From positions 1 to 49,978 of the forward strand of contig DASQMI010000050.1 in the NCBI GenBank assembly GCA_035645555.1: a stretch of 49,978 bases of DNA, read 5' to 3'. Position 1 is the stretch's first letter; every line of letters begins with the position of its first letter. Of this stretch, positions 1 through 8,363 are shown piece by piece. This DNA comes from Lysobacter_F sp035645555 (lineage in GTDB: Bacteria > Pseudomonadota > Gammaproteobacteria > Xanthomonadales > Xanthomonadaceae). The position numbers were made by a program, and so were the translations under genes. The notes beneath the pieces are model-generated. The model did no database searches, was not told the origin of the DNA, and was given only the letters and a program-made list of their open reading frames with translations.

Positions 1-63
1 GCCGCCGCCGCGGCGGCGCCCGCCCGCGTGCCGCTGCCCGCCTCCGAGAATGCCGATGCGCAT
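1..63 (-). CDS. Start of a gene running off the left edge (partial, function unknown)
   Basis: An ATG at 63 reading leftwards is preceded by GGAGG with a 7-nt spacer, a good ribosome binding site, and stays open to the window edge. Only 21 residues are visible; they begin MRIGILGGGQ and become Gly/Arg rich. The opening resembles a glycine-rich nucleotide-binding start, but the resemblance stops after residue 10, so no family is assigned. It lies about 60 nt downstream of the FGE-domain lipoprotein gene in the same direction and may be cotranscribed with it. Confidence 0.35.
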   Translation of the reverse strand, partial: MRIGILGGGQRHAGGRRRGGG

Positions 64-124
64 GGTCGATCCTCCGCTGCCTGCGGCCGAGGATACGGAT
101 CGGGTGTGGAGGCCGCGCCGCGGC

Positions 125-1966
125 TCAGAGATCGCGTACCACGCGGAAGCCGATGCGCGGGCTGGTGGTGTCGGCGTCCAGCCCCTGGCGCCACGCCGAA
201 CGCACCTCGGCCGGCGCGCTCGCCCACGAGCCGCCGCGCACGACGCGCGTGCGGCAGCCGGGGTTGAACCAGGCCGCGCCGCCGCGCGGCGCGCGCCGGT
301 AGTTGCGGTGCCAACAGTCGGCGACCCATTCGCTGACGTTGCCGGCCAGGTCGTGCACGCCGAACGCGTTCGGGCGGTAGCTGCCCACGCGCGCCGGGCC
401 CCACGCACCGTCGCGGTAGCCGCGGAACGCGTTCGTCCAGCGCCGGCCGCTCGGCGAGGCGTCGAGCGCGCCGGTCAGGTTGCCGTAGCGCGCCGGCGGC
501 GTGCCGCGTCCCCACGGCCACGGCGACGTGCTGCCGGCACGCAGCGCGTACTCGTACTCGGCCTCGCTCGGCAGCCGGTAGCGCTCGCCGGTCTGCAGCG
601 ACAGCCACTCCGCGTAGGCGCTCGCGTCCTTGGCGCTGACATGGATCACCGGGTGATCGTCCGGCGCCGGCCGGCCGGCGTAGTCGTGCCGCCAGTCCAC
701 GCCGCCGCGCCGCACGAAGTTGCCGCTGCGTTCGTCGTAGGCGGTGGTGAAGCCGCGCCGGGTGGAACGCGGTCGATGGCCGGTGGCCTCGACGAAGCGG
801 CGGAACTCGCCCACCGTGATCTCGCCGCGCGCCATCGCCAGCCCGCGCTCGAAGCGGATCGTGCGCGTCGGGCGCTCGGCGTCGCTGCCGCCGGGATCGC
901 CAGGCGCTGCGCCCATGCGGAACGCGCCGTGCGGAATCACCACCAGGGTTGGCCCGCGGCCGCCGCCGCTCATCGCGTCGGTGAACAGCTGCCCTGGCCG
1001 GAACAGGCCGTAGTGGGTGGCGAGCTCGATGCGTTCGCGCAGCTCGATCGCCGCCGAGTCCGCCGCCGGCGCGATCCGCAGGATCTGCTCCAGGTAGCGC
1101 CGCGCCTGGTCCACCCTGCCTTCCTGCGCTAGCGCCTGCAGGCCGAGATCGCGCAGGCGGCCGATGCGCGCGGCGCGCTGCAGGGCGATGCGGTGGCGCG
1201 CGTCGGCCACCGTGGACATGCCGGGCCGCACCTGCGCGGCCTGCTCGAGCCATCCGCCGGCGACGTCGAAATCGCCCTCGGCGGCGGCGCGTTCGGCGTT
1301 GCGGATCAGCGCGCTCTCCGCCGCCGCGAGGCCCTGCTCGGCGCGGATGTCGCCGCGACGCAGCCGCAGTGCGCGCTGGAACGACGCCACCGCGCCGCGC
1401 TCGTCGCCGATGCGGCCCTCCAGCAGCGCGCGCTCGCCCTCGCGCAGCGCACGTTCGACGTCCTCGGCGCGGTCGACCCGCGCCAGCATGCGGATCACCG
1501 CCGGGTCGTCCGGTGCGACCACGCGGGCCACCGCGGCGATCTCGAACGCGCGATGCGCGGCCTCCGGCGAGTCGCCGGCGGCATCCAGTGCGGCGGTGCC
1601 CTGCTCGACCAGCGTCGCGAGCGCGCGCTCCAGCAGTGCATCGACCGCCGCGTCGCCCGGCCGGTGCTGCTGCAACGCCAGCAGGATCGGCAGCGCGGCG
1701 TCGGCATCCTCGAACAGGCGGCCGTCGCGCAATGCGCGCCGCGCCTGCGCGATGCGTTCGCGGCGGTTGCCGTCGGTCACCTCGACCGCGGGCGCGCGCC
1801 ACGCCGGCACCGGCCAGATCGCCTGGTCGCCACTGACCGTGACCCGCGGCGCACGCTCGGCTTCGGCCTCCGCCGAGCGTGCCGCCTGGTCGCTGCGGTC
1901 GCGACCGCAGCCGGCCGCGGCGGCGGCCACCAGCAGGGCGATGACGGCGATGCGATCGGCGCGCAA
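125..1966 (-). CDS. Lipoprotein with C-terminal FGE/SUMF1-like domain
   Basis: 613 residues. The start is a TTG at 1966: GGAGG lies 5 nt upstream and the next residues form a lipoprotein signal peptide ending in an Ala-rich lipobox with Cys at about residue 20. An open frame continues upstream to 2164 but would overlap rnd. Residues about 40-330 are Ala/Arg/Glu-rich helical, TPR-like material. Residues about 338-613 are a formylglycine-generating-enzyme-type domain, with LPSEAEYEYA, GNVSEWVADC, RVVRGGSW and a terminal GFRVV. Known FGE enzymes carry their catalytic Cys pair just after the GGS motif. Here that stretch reads GGSWASAPAEVRSAWRQG with no Cys, so oxidase activity is unlikely and a binding or structural role in the envelope is inferred. 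It is divergent from rnd. Confidence 0.85.
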   Translation of the reverse strand: MRADRIAVIALLVAAAAAGCGRDRSDQAARSAEAEAERAPRVTVSGDQAIWPVPAWRAPAVEVTDGNRRERIAQARRALRDGRLFEDADAALPILLALQQHRPGDAAVDALLERALATLVEQGTAALDAAGDSPEAAHRAFEIAAVARVVAPDDPAVIRMLARVDRAEDVERALREGERALLEGRIGDERGAVASFQRALRLRRGDIRAEQGLAAAESALIRNAERAAAEGDFDVAGGWLEQAAQVRPGMSTVADARHRIALQRAARIGRLRDLGLQALAQEGRVDQARRYLEQILRIAPAADSAAIELRERIELATHYGLFRPGQLFTDAMSGGGRGPTLVVIPHGAFRMGAAPGDPGGSDAERPTRTIRFERGLAMARGEITVGEFRRFVEATGHRPRSTRRGFTTAYDERSGNFVRRGGVDWRHDYAGRPAPDDHPVIHVSAKDASAYAEWLSLQTGERYRLPSEAEYEYALRAGSTSPWPWGRGTPPARYGNLTGALDASPSGRRWTNAFRGYRDGAWGPARVGSYRPNAFGVHDLAGNVSEWVADCWHRNYRRAPRGGAAWFNPGCRTRVVRGGSWASAPAEVRSAWRQGLDADTTSPRIGFRVVRDL

Positions 1967-2066
1967 CTCGACCTCCGCGTGCAGCCGGCGCGACGCCGGC
2001 CGTCCCGAAAGTAGGCTATTGTCGCCGCTCGCGGCAACCGCCGCGCGCGATTCACCGAACGGACGC

Positions 2067-3164
2067 ATGCCTGTCTGGATCCGCCACCCCGCCGACCTTG
2101 CCGCGCGTTTCGTCACGCCGCCCGCGCGCATCGGCCTGGACACCGAATTCATCCGCGAGCGCACCTACTGGCCGCAGCTGGCGCTCGTGCAGATCGCGCT
2201 GGGCGCCGGCGACGACGACATCCTGCTGGTCGATCCGCTCGAGCCCGGCATGACGCAGGCGGTGGCGGCGATCCTCGCCGACGCGCGCGTGCTGAAGATC
2301 ATGCACAGCCCGAGCGAGGACCTGGTCGCGTTCATGCGCGCCTGCGGCACGGTGCCGCGGCCGCTGTTCGACACCCAGCTCGCCGCCGCGCTGTGCGGCA
2401 TTGGCGCCGGCATCGGCTACCAGAAGCTGGTCGAGCAGATCACCGGCGTGACGCTGGAGAAGGGCGAGACCCGCTCCGACTGGCTGCGCCGCCCGCTGTC
2501 GCCGGCACAGCTGCATTACGCGGCCGACGACGTGCGCCACCTGTTCGCGCTGCACGACGCGCTGACCGCGCGCCTGGCCGAGCTGGGCCGCGAGCGCTGG
2601 CTGCACGAGGACGCCGAACGCATCCTGCGCAACGCCGAGCACGAAGCGCCGGAACGCTGGCCGCACCTGTCGCTGCGCAGCGCGCAATTCCTCGATCGCG
2701 ACGCGCAGCGCCGGCTGTTGCGGCTGCTGCGCTGGCGCGATGCGTACGCGCGCGAAAACGACCGCCCGAAGAGCTGGATCCTCGACAACGAACTGGCCGT
2801 CGCCCTGGCGCGCGCCAATCCGCCCGACCGGCATGCGCTGCAGGCCATGCTCGACGCCCATCCGAAGGCGCCGCGCAAGCTCGGCGACGCGGTCTGGCAG
2901 GCGCTGGCGCGTGCGCACGACGACGAACCGGAGGCGCCCGACGCCGCGGCCGCCGAGCAGCGCGACCGTGCGCGCCTGCGCCGCCTGCAGGACGCGGTCG
3001 CCGCGCGCAGCGCCGAGCTGGGACTACCCGACGGCGTGCTCGCCTCCAAGCGCTGGCTCGAGGCGCTGCTGGACACCGGCGAGTGGCCGGCGGCGCTGTC
3101 CGGCTGGCGCCGCGAGCAGCTCGAACCCCGCCTGGAGCCGCTGCTGGACGCGCCCGGCGCCTGA
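2067..3164 (+). CDS. rnd: Ribonuclease D
   Basis: 365 residues, normal for the family. RNase D is a 3'-5' exoribonuclease of the DEDDy class that trims tRNA and other small RNA precursors. The catalytic set is complete: Asp25 and Glu27 in LDTEF, Asp85 in SEDLVAF, and Tyr151 and Asp155 in YAADDV. The last part, after about residue 210, corresponds to the HRDC-type helical domains. The start is the ATG at 2067 (MPVWIRHPAD); the frame is open further upstream only as antisense to the divergent lipoprotein gene. About 100 nt separate the two divergent starts, so the promoters must lie there. Confidence 0.96.
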   Translation: MPVWIRHPADLAARFVTPPARIGLDTEFIRERTYWPQLALVQIALGAGDDDILLVDPLEPGMTQAVAAILADARVLKIMHSPSEDLVAFMRACGTVPRPLFDTQLAAALCGIGAGIGYQKLVEQITGVTLEKGETRSDWLRRPLSPAQLHYAADDVRHLFALHDALTARLAELGRERWLHEDAERILRNAEHEAPERWPHLSLRSAQFLDRDAQRRLLRLLRWRDAYARENDRPKSWILDNELAVALARANPPDRHALQAMLDAHPKAPRKLGDAVWQALARAHDDEPEAPDAAAAEQRDRARLRRLQDAVAARSAELGLPDGVLASKRWLEALLDTGEWPAALSGWRREQLEPRLEPLLDAPGA

Positions 3165-3200
3165 TCCGGCCGCCGCCGGCGGCCGTGGCATGATGGCCGC

Positions 3201-4028
3201 ATGCAAGGTGTGCCCGCGCAGTTCGAGCATCCGCAGGACCGGGCCGAGTACCGGCAGCCGGCGCACCGCCGCGGCGTGGAGCTGTACCGCGCGCACATCG
3301 TCCGCCACGCGTTCGAGCCGCATACGCACGACGCGTTCGGCATCGGCGCAATCGAGAGCGGCGTCGAGCGCTTCCGCTACCGCGGCGGCGACCACCTCGC
3401 GCCGGCCGGTTCGCGCGTGCTGATGAATCCCGACGCGCTGCACACCGGCCGCGCGGAAACCGAAGGCGGCTGGCGCTACCGGATGGCGTACGTCGACGCC
3501 GAGGTCGTCGAGGCGATCAGCGGCGAACGCGGCTGGTGGTTCCCGGACGCGGTGCAGCACGACGTCACCCGTGCGGCGCGGGTGACCGCGACGCTGGACG
3601 CGCTGTGGCGGGCGATCGGCGAGCCGCTGGCGTTCGACTGCGCGCTGCTGGCACTGGTCGATGCGGTTCGCGACCAGGCGCGCGCCGCGCCGGCGCCACC
3701 GACGCGCGGCACGCCACGGTTCGCGCCGGTGCTGGACTATCTGCGCGCGCATCTGGAGCGCCGCATCACGCTCGACGAGCTCGCCGCGGTGGCGGGGCTC
3801 AGCCCGTTCCATTTCCTGCGCAGTTTCCGCGCCGAACACCACGCCACGCCGCAGCAGATGCTGATGGCGCTGCGCCTGCACGAGGCCAAGCGCCGGCTTG
3901 CCGCCGGCGAGGCACCGGCGCAGGTGGCGCTCGCGGTCGGGCTGACCGACCAGGCGCACCTGACCCGCGCGTTCGTGCGCCGCTACGCCATCACGCCGGG
4001 CCGCTACCGCGCGCAGATGCGCCGCTAG
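3201..4028 (+). CDS. AraC-family transcriptional regulator
   Basis: 275 residues. The N-terminal half (about 20-160) looks like an AraC-type cupin ligand-binding domain, with HTHDAFGIGAIESG followed by a PAGSRVLMNPDALHTG strand pattern. The C-terminal 90 residues carry the double helix-turn-helix: ITLDELAAVAGLSPFHFLRSF, then a second helix pair ending in the family signature ITPGRYR. The gene is 54 nt upstream of an EamA-type permease in the same direction. This AraC/exporter pairing suggests the regulator controls the transporter in response to its substrate. The substrate cannot be read from sequence. Confidence 0.92.
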   Translation: MQGVPAQFEHPQDRAEYRQPAHRRGVELYRAHIVRHAFEPHTHDAFGIGAIESGVERFRYRGGDHLAPAGSRVLMNPDALHTGRAETEGGWRYRMAYVDAEVVEAISGERGWWFPDAVQHDVTRAARVTATLDALWRAIGEPLAFDCALLALVDAVRDQARAAPAPPTRGTPRFAPVLDYLRAHLERRITLDELAAVAGLSPFHFLRSFRAEHHATPQQMLMALRLHEAKRRLAAGEAPAQVALAVGLTDQAHLTRAFVRRYAITPGRYRAQMRR

Positions 4029-4082
4029 CGCGGCCGCAATCCGGTACAAGACGCGCCATCGGCAGGGCGCCATGCTGCGCCG

Positions 4083-5063
4083 ATGTGGACCGGAACCCTG
4101 TTTGCGCTCGCCGCCGGCCTGATGTGGGGCCTGGTGTTCGTCGCCCCGCTGCTGCTGCCGGAATACCCGGCCGCGCTGCAGTCGGTCGGACGTTATCTCG
4201 CGTTCGGCCTGATCGCGCTGCCGCTGGCCTGGTGGGACCGGCGTGAACTGCGACGGCTGACCCGCGCGGACTGGATCGAAGCGCTCAAGCTCGCCACGAT
4301 CGGCAACCTGCTGTACTACCTGTGCCTGGCCGCGGCGATCCGCCGCGCCGGCGCGCCGCTGCCGACCATGCTGATCGGCACGCTGCCGGTGGTGATCGCG
4401 CTGTGCGCGAACCACCGCAACCGCCTGCGCGACGGCCGTTACCGCTGGCGCGCGCTGCTGCCGCCGCTGGCGCTGATCGCGCTCGGCATCCTGTGCGTCA
4501 ACCAGGTGGAGCTGGCCCGTCTGCGCGCGGCCCAGGACGCCGACGCGCTGCGCTATGCGCAGGGTGCGTTGCTCGCCGTGGTCGCGGTGGCGTGCTGGAC
4601 CTGGTACCCGCTGCGCAACGCCGACTGGCTACGCGCGCATCCGGACCGCAATCCGCGCGCCTGGGCGACCGCGCAGGGCGTGGCCACGCTGCCACTGGCG
4701 CTGCTTGGCTACGCGCTGCTGTGGGCCGGCACCGCCGCCACCGCCGGCGACACGCCGATGCCTTTCGGGCCGCGGCCGCTGGCGTTCGTCGGGCTGATGC
4801 TCGCAATCGGGCTGTTCGCGTCGTGGCTCGGCACGCTGTGCTGGAACGAGGCGAGCCAGCGCCTGCCGACCGCGGTGGCCGGTCCGCTGATCGTGTTCGA
4901 GACCCTGGCCGCGCTCGCCTACGCGTTCATCCACCGCGGCCAGTGGCCGGAGCCGCTGACCCTGGCCGGTATCGGCCTGCTGATCGCCGGCGTGGTGTGG
5001 GCGGTGCGGCTGAAGCCGCAACCGGTGCTGCAGCCGCTGACCGCGGAAGCCGGCGCGGCCTGA
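4083..5063 (+). CDS. EamA/DMT-superfamily permease
   Basis: 326 residues, almost entirely hydrophobic, with about ten predicted membrane segments in two EamA repeats (about 1-150 and 165-310). It starts MWTGTLFALAAGLMWGLVFV. A hydrophilic stretch near residues 135-160 separates the repeats. Members of this superfamily export amino acids, metabolites or drugs across the inner membrane. Its likely regulator is the AraC gene directly upstream. It converges on the next gene with 7 nt between the stop codons. The substrate is unknown. Confidence 0.9.
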   Translation: MWTGTLFALAAGLMWGLVFVAPLLLPEYPAALQSVGRYLAFGLIALPLAWWDRRELRRLTRADWIEALKLATIGNLLYYLCLAAAIRRAGAPLPTMLIGTLPVVIALCANHRNRLRDGRYRWRALLPPLALIALGILCVNQVELARLRAAQDADALRYAQGALLAVVAVACWTWYPLRNADWLRAHPDRNPRAWATAQGVATLPLALLGYALLWAGTAATAGDTPMPFGPRPLAFVGLMLAIGLFASWLGTLCWNEASQRLPTAVAGPLIVFETLAALAYAFIHRGQWPEPLTLAGIGLLIAGVVWAVRLKPQPVLQPLTAEAGAA

Positions 5064-5070
5064 GCGGCGC

Positions 5071-5367
5071 TCAGGGGGCCGCGCCCGGCTCCTTCAGCGC
5101 GAGCGCCGACTGGTGCAGCTGTTCGATCAGCTCGCGCGCGAAGTCGCCGGGAATGCGCTCGGGAGTTGCCAGCAGTTCGCCCAGCGCGGCCTGCGCGCGT
5201 TCGCGCACCTCAGGCGCCGAGGACATCACGACCTCCGCGAAGGTGCGCAGCACCCAGGCCTGCCCGTTGAGATGCTCGTTCAGCACCTGGATGAGCTGCA
5301 CGTTCTTGCCGCTGAGTTCGGCGAGCTGAAGGATCAGCCGCTTGAGTTGCTCGTCTGGGATACTCAC
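5071..5367 (-). CDS. Small helical protein of unknown function
   Basis: 98 residues from a GTG at 5367, chosen because GAGGG sits about 5 nt upstream and the protein-like sequence begins there (VSIPDEQLKRLILQLAEL). The frame is open to 5460, but the extra N-terminus is Arg-rich and not protein-like. The product is soluble and mostly helical, with no signal peptide, membrane segment or recognised motif. It is monocistronic, convergent with the EamA permease and divergent from tRNA-Ala. Confidence 0.7.
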   Translation of the reverse strand: MSIPDEQLKRLILQLAELSGKNVQLIQVLNEHLNGQAWVLRTFAEVVMSSAPEVRERAQAALGELLATPERIPGDFARELIEQLHQSALALKEPGAAP

Positions 5368-5524
5368 TGCGCCCTCGTGATGGCCGGCGGCCGTCCGTCG
5401 GCCGCGCGCGAGCGGCGAGGATCGCACAATGCGCGTGCAGCGTCGGCTCGGCCCCGCCATTGCGGCGGATCGCCCAACCCCCTAGCGCGCCGGCGCGGGA
5501 CGGATTACACTGCGCAGCCTTCGT

Positions 5525-5600
<76 letters not shown>

Positions 5601-5609
5601 CGAATCCGA

Positions 5610-5641
5610 CGCCCGACCTTAACGGTCGGGCGTTTTCGTTT
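5610..5641 (+). terminator. Rho-independent terminator after tRNA-Ala
   Basis: CGCCCGACC (5610-5618) pairs perfectly with GGTCGGGCG (5624-5632) around a 5-nt loop, followed by TTTTCGTTT. It starts 10 nt after the tRNA. Confidence 0.9.
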
Positions 5642-5655
5642 CGGGACCCGCACAC

Positions 5656-6924
5656 TCAGGCCTCACCCGCCAGCGACTCCAGCAGCGGCAGCAGCGGCGA
5701 GCGTGCGATCTCCTCGCGAATGCGCGCCCCGAGCGCCTGCGCATTGAGCGCGAACGCCGGCTCGACCAGCAGGCGCTGCACGGCCGCCGCGATCGCTGCC
5801 TCGTCCGCGTCGGCCGCCAGCACCAGCCCGGCGCCGCGCGCAGCGACGCGCGCCGCGTTGTCATGCTGGTCGCGCCCGAGCGGCATCACCAGCAACGGCA
5901 CGCCGTGCACCAGTGCGCGCATCACCGTGCCGTGGCCGCCGTGGGTGACGACCAGCGCGGCGCGCCGCAATGCCGCGTCGTGCGATGCGCTCGCCAGCGC
6001 GGTCACGTTGTCCGTGCAGCGCACCTCGCCTTCGCGCACGCCGCCGCCGAGCGTCAGCAGCGCGCGCACCGGCAACCGGCCGAGCGCATCGGTGACCCGC
6101 TGCAGCACGGCGACATGGTTCTGGAACGTGGTGCTGAACGCGACCAGCACCGCTGGACGCGCGTCGTCGACCGGCAGCGGTGCGCGCGACACCCAGCCGG
6201 GCTCGTCGAGCAACGGTCCGACGTAGGCCACGTGCGCGGGCAGCGCGGGCGGTGCGTAATCAAATGCGCGCGCGGTGGCGAGCAGCAGGCGCCGGGCGCG
6301 CGCGTGCTGGTCGAGCACGTGCGCCAACGCCGGCAAGCCGAGCGCGGCGCGCGCGGCGTTCAGCGCCGGCAGCGCGCGATCGAGCAAGGCCTCCGACTCG
6401 CGCGCGAGTTCGGCGTGCCGTGCGTGCTCCTCGGGCGTGCGCGCGGGCAGCAGGCCGGGGCCGAACGGCGGCACGCCCGGCAGCGGGAACAGGCTGATGT
6501 TGGCCGCGAGCAACGCGTGGCGCTGGCCGAGCGCCTCGCAGCCGGCCTGCACGCCGAACAGCATCTCGCTTGCGATCACCAGATCGGCCGGCTCGCGGCG
6601 CAGCTCCTCGAGGGTGTCCTCGGCATAGGCCCGCGCGGGGCCGATCAGTACGTGCTCGACCAGCTCCAGGAAGCCGAGCGCGGGATCGGGCGCGGCCCAG
6701 TCGCGGAACACGTCGTGGGCGCGATCGCGGCCGGGCTTGCTTGGCGCGCGCTGCCACGGGCGGAACGCGACGCCCGCGCTCTCGCACTCCTCCCGGTTGC
6801 AGCGGTCGCTCATCAGGCGCACGCGGTGGCCGCGCTCGCGCAGGCGACGCGCGAGCGTCAACATCGGCGCCACCATGCCGCCCGCCTCGAACGTGGCCAG
6901 CAGGAAGGTGCGCGCGTCCGGCAC
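5656..6924 (-). CDS. UDP-glycosyltransferase, MGT/UGT (GT1) type
   Basis: 422 residues from a GTG at 6924, two bases after the stop of the TetR gene; GGAG lies 8 nt upstream inside that gene. The N-terminus FLLATFEAGGMVAPMLTLARRL fits the acceptor-binding domain of macrolide-type glycosyltransferases. Residues about 328-358 carry the nucleotide-sugar signature (HGGHGTVMRALVHGVPLLV, then RDQHDNAARV). Such enzymes transfer a sugar to small lipophilic acceptors, often antibiotics or pigments. Position as last gene of a GST-TetR-UGT operon suggests a detoxification or self-protection role. The acceptor is not known. Confidence 0.9.
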   Translation of the reverse strand: MPDARTFLLATFEAGGMVAPMLTLARRLRERGHRVRLMSDRCNREECESAGVAFRPWQRAPSKPGRDRAHDVFRDWAAPDPALGFLELVEHVLIGPARAYAEDTLEELRREPADLVIASEMLFGVQAGCEALGQRHALLAANISLFPLPGVPPFGPGLLPARTPEEHARHAELARESEALLDRALPALNAARAALGLPALAHVLDQHARARRLLLATARAFDYAPPALPAHVAYVGPLLDEPGWVSRAPLPVDDARPAVLVAFSTTFQNHVAVLQRVTDALGRLPVRALLTLGGGVREGEVRCTDNVTALASASHDAALRRAALVVTHGGHGTVMRALVHGVPLLVMPLGRDQHDNAARVAARGAGLVLAADADEAAIAAAVQRLLVEPAFALNAQALGARIREEIARSPLLPLLESLAGEA

Positions 6925-6926
6925 GT

Positions 6927-7538
6927 TCAGCGCTCCGCCGCGACCGCGAGAGCGCCCTCGACCAGCGCGGCCATCACCTGGCGGGTGTCGGCGGCACTGC
7001 GCCCCATGTCGCGGCGGACCAGCTTCCACGTATAGAGATCGGTGGCGACGACCAGCGCATCGAGCGCCTGCCGCCGCGCGCGTGCCGGCAGCGCGTCGAG
7101 GTGGGCGGCGAACATCCGCTCGACCCAGCCGCGGTGATGGGTGCGACCGATGTCGGCCTTCTGCCGGAACGACGGGAACCGGCTCTCCTGCGCGAGGATG
7201 CGCAGCACCAGATCGCCGAGCCGGTCGTAATCGGCCACCACCGCGCGCACGACGTCACCCACGTCGCCAGGGCGCGCCTGCCGGCCGCCGAGCACGCTGT
7301 CGGCGAGCCGCTGCCAGAGCGCCTCCAGCAGGCCTTCCTTGCTGCCGAAGCGGCGCAGCACGGTCGGCACGGTGACGCCGGCATCGCGGGCGACGAGGTC
7401 CAGCGTCACCTCGTCGTACCACAGCTCGCGCAGGTGGCTTTCGAACGCATCGAGGATTCGCGCGGCGGTCACCTCGGCGGCCTGCGCTCGCGCGACCTGG
7501 CGATAGACGCGTTTGGGGCGGGCGGTTTCGCGGTCCAT
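6927..7538 (-). CDS. TetR-family transcriptional regulator
   Basis: 203 residues, ATG at 7538. The N-terminal helix-turn-helix (about residues 20-65) reads ARILDAFESHLRELWYDEV then VARDAGVTVPTVLRRFGSKE, the usual TetR arrangement. The C-terminal helical part (about 80-203) would be the ligand and dimer domain. The gene is 23 nt downstream of a GST gene and 2 nt upstream of a glycosyltransferase start, so the three are one transcriptional unit. It probably represses that unit from the AT-rich promoter in front of the GST gene (inference). Confidence 0.93.
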   Translation of the reverse strand: MDRETARPKRVYRQVARAQAAEVTAARILDAFESHLRELWYDEVTLDLVARDAGVTVPTVLRRFGSKEGLLEALWQRLADSVLGGRQARPGDVGDVVRAVVADYDRLGDLVLRILAQESRFPSFRQKADIGRTHHRGWVERMFAAHLDALPARARRQALDALVVATDLYTWKLVRRDMGRSAADTRQVMAALVEGALAVAAER

Positions 7539-7561
7539 GCCGCCATTGTGCGCGCGTGGGC

Positions 7562-8209
7562 TCAGCCGACCAGCCCCATCGGCCGCTCCCGCCACTCGCT
7601 GCGCGCGGCGGCCGGACGCTGCGCGACACGGTCGAACCACGTGCGCAGGCGCGTGCACTCGTGCGGGATCGGCTGACCGGCGTTGCGCAGCAGGTCGAGA
7701 TAGCAGAACAGGGAGATGTCGGCGACGGTGAAGCATGCGCCCGCAAGCCAGCCGCCCGCCGGCATCACCTCGTCGAGCCAGCGCATGCCCACGCGCGCCT
7801 TCGCCTTCAACGCTTCCGCGGCGTGAGGGATGCAGTAGATGCGCTCTCGGAAGATGTCCAGCCCCTCGCCGTAGCAGAACGCCTCGAGCGCCGGCACGCA
7901 CACCTGCTGTTCCGCACGCCGCCACCACATGCGCGTGCGCGCGCGTTCCTCGGGCGTCGCGCCGATCAGCGCCGGCTGCGGGAAGCGATCCTCCAGGTAC
8001 TCGCAGATCACCCAGCTCTCGGCGAGGCAGGTGCCGTCGTCGAGCTCCAGCACCGGCACGTGCCCGGCCGGATTGCGCGCCAGGTGCGGGTCGCGGCGGT
8101 TCTCGCCGGCGAACGTGTTTACTTCCACGCGTTCCACCTGCAGGCCCTTCTCCTCGAGAAAGAAGCGCACCAGGCGCGGATTCATGCCGAACCAGTCGTA
8201 CAGGCGCAT
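7562..8209 (-). CDS. Glutathione S-transferase family protein
   Basis: 215 residues, ATG at 8209. The N-terminal thioredoxin-like domain (1-80) contains NPAGHVPVLELDDGTCLAES, the cis-Pro and Glu-Ser pattern that binds the glutathione gamma-glutamyl group. The C-terminal half is all-helical. Likely a cytosolic conjugating or glutathione-dependent enzyme of unknown substrate. It is the first gene of an operon with TetR and UGT genes. Confidence 0.93.
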   Translation of the reverse strand: MRLYDWFGMNPRLVRFFLEEKGLQVERVEVNTFAGENRRDPHLARNPAGHVPVLELDDGTCLAESWVICEYLEDRFPQPALIGATPEERARTRMWWRRAEQQVCVPALEAFCYGEGLDIFRERIYCIPHAAEALKAKARVGMRWLDEVMPAGGWLAGACFTVADISLFCYLDLLRNAGQPIPHECTRLRTWFDRVAQRPAAARSEWRERPMGLVG

Positions 8210-8246
8210 CGGCCGTCTCCAATTTGGGTTTATTGCAACTTACTCC

Positions 8247-8274
8247 AATATACCGGCACCGTCAATTCGGTGAA
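8247..8274 (-). promoter_or_regulatory. Candidate promoter of the GST-TetR-UGT operon
   Basis: On the minus strand TTCACC (8269-8274) and TATATT (8247-8252) are spaced by 16 bp, about 40 nt before the GST start. The surrounding 8220-8280 is clearly AT-rich against a roughly 70% GC background and contains a near-palindrome CCAATTTGG (8218-8226 region), a possible operator. Confidence 0.4.
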
Positions 8275-8363
8275 ATCGTCATGAACATGAAAACGGGGTT
8301 CCGCGCATGTACGTCCGGCCGCGCCCGCTCGTCGAAGGGGCATCCCCAACGAAGGTGATCCGT

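Noticed and set aside
1..63. PurK as identity of the left-edge gene
   Set aside because: Only the first ten residues resemble PurK; the following Arg/Gly run does not.
50..1132. 360-codon plus-strand open frame at the left edge
   Set aside because: Antisense to the FGE-domain lipoprotein; Ala/Arg composition without motifs.
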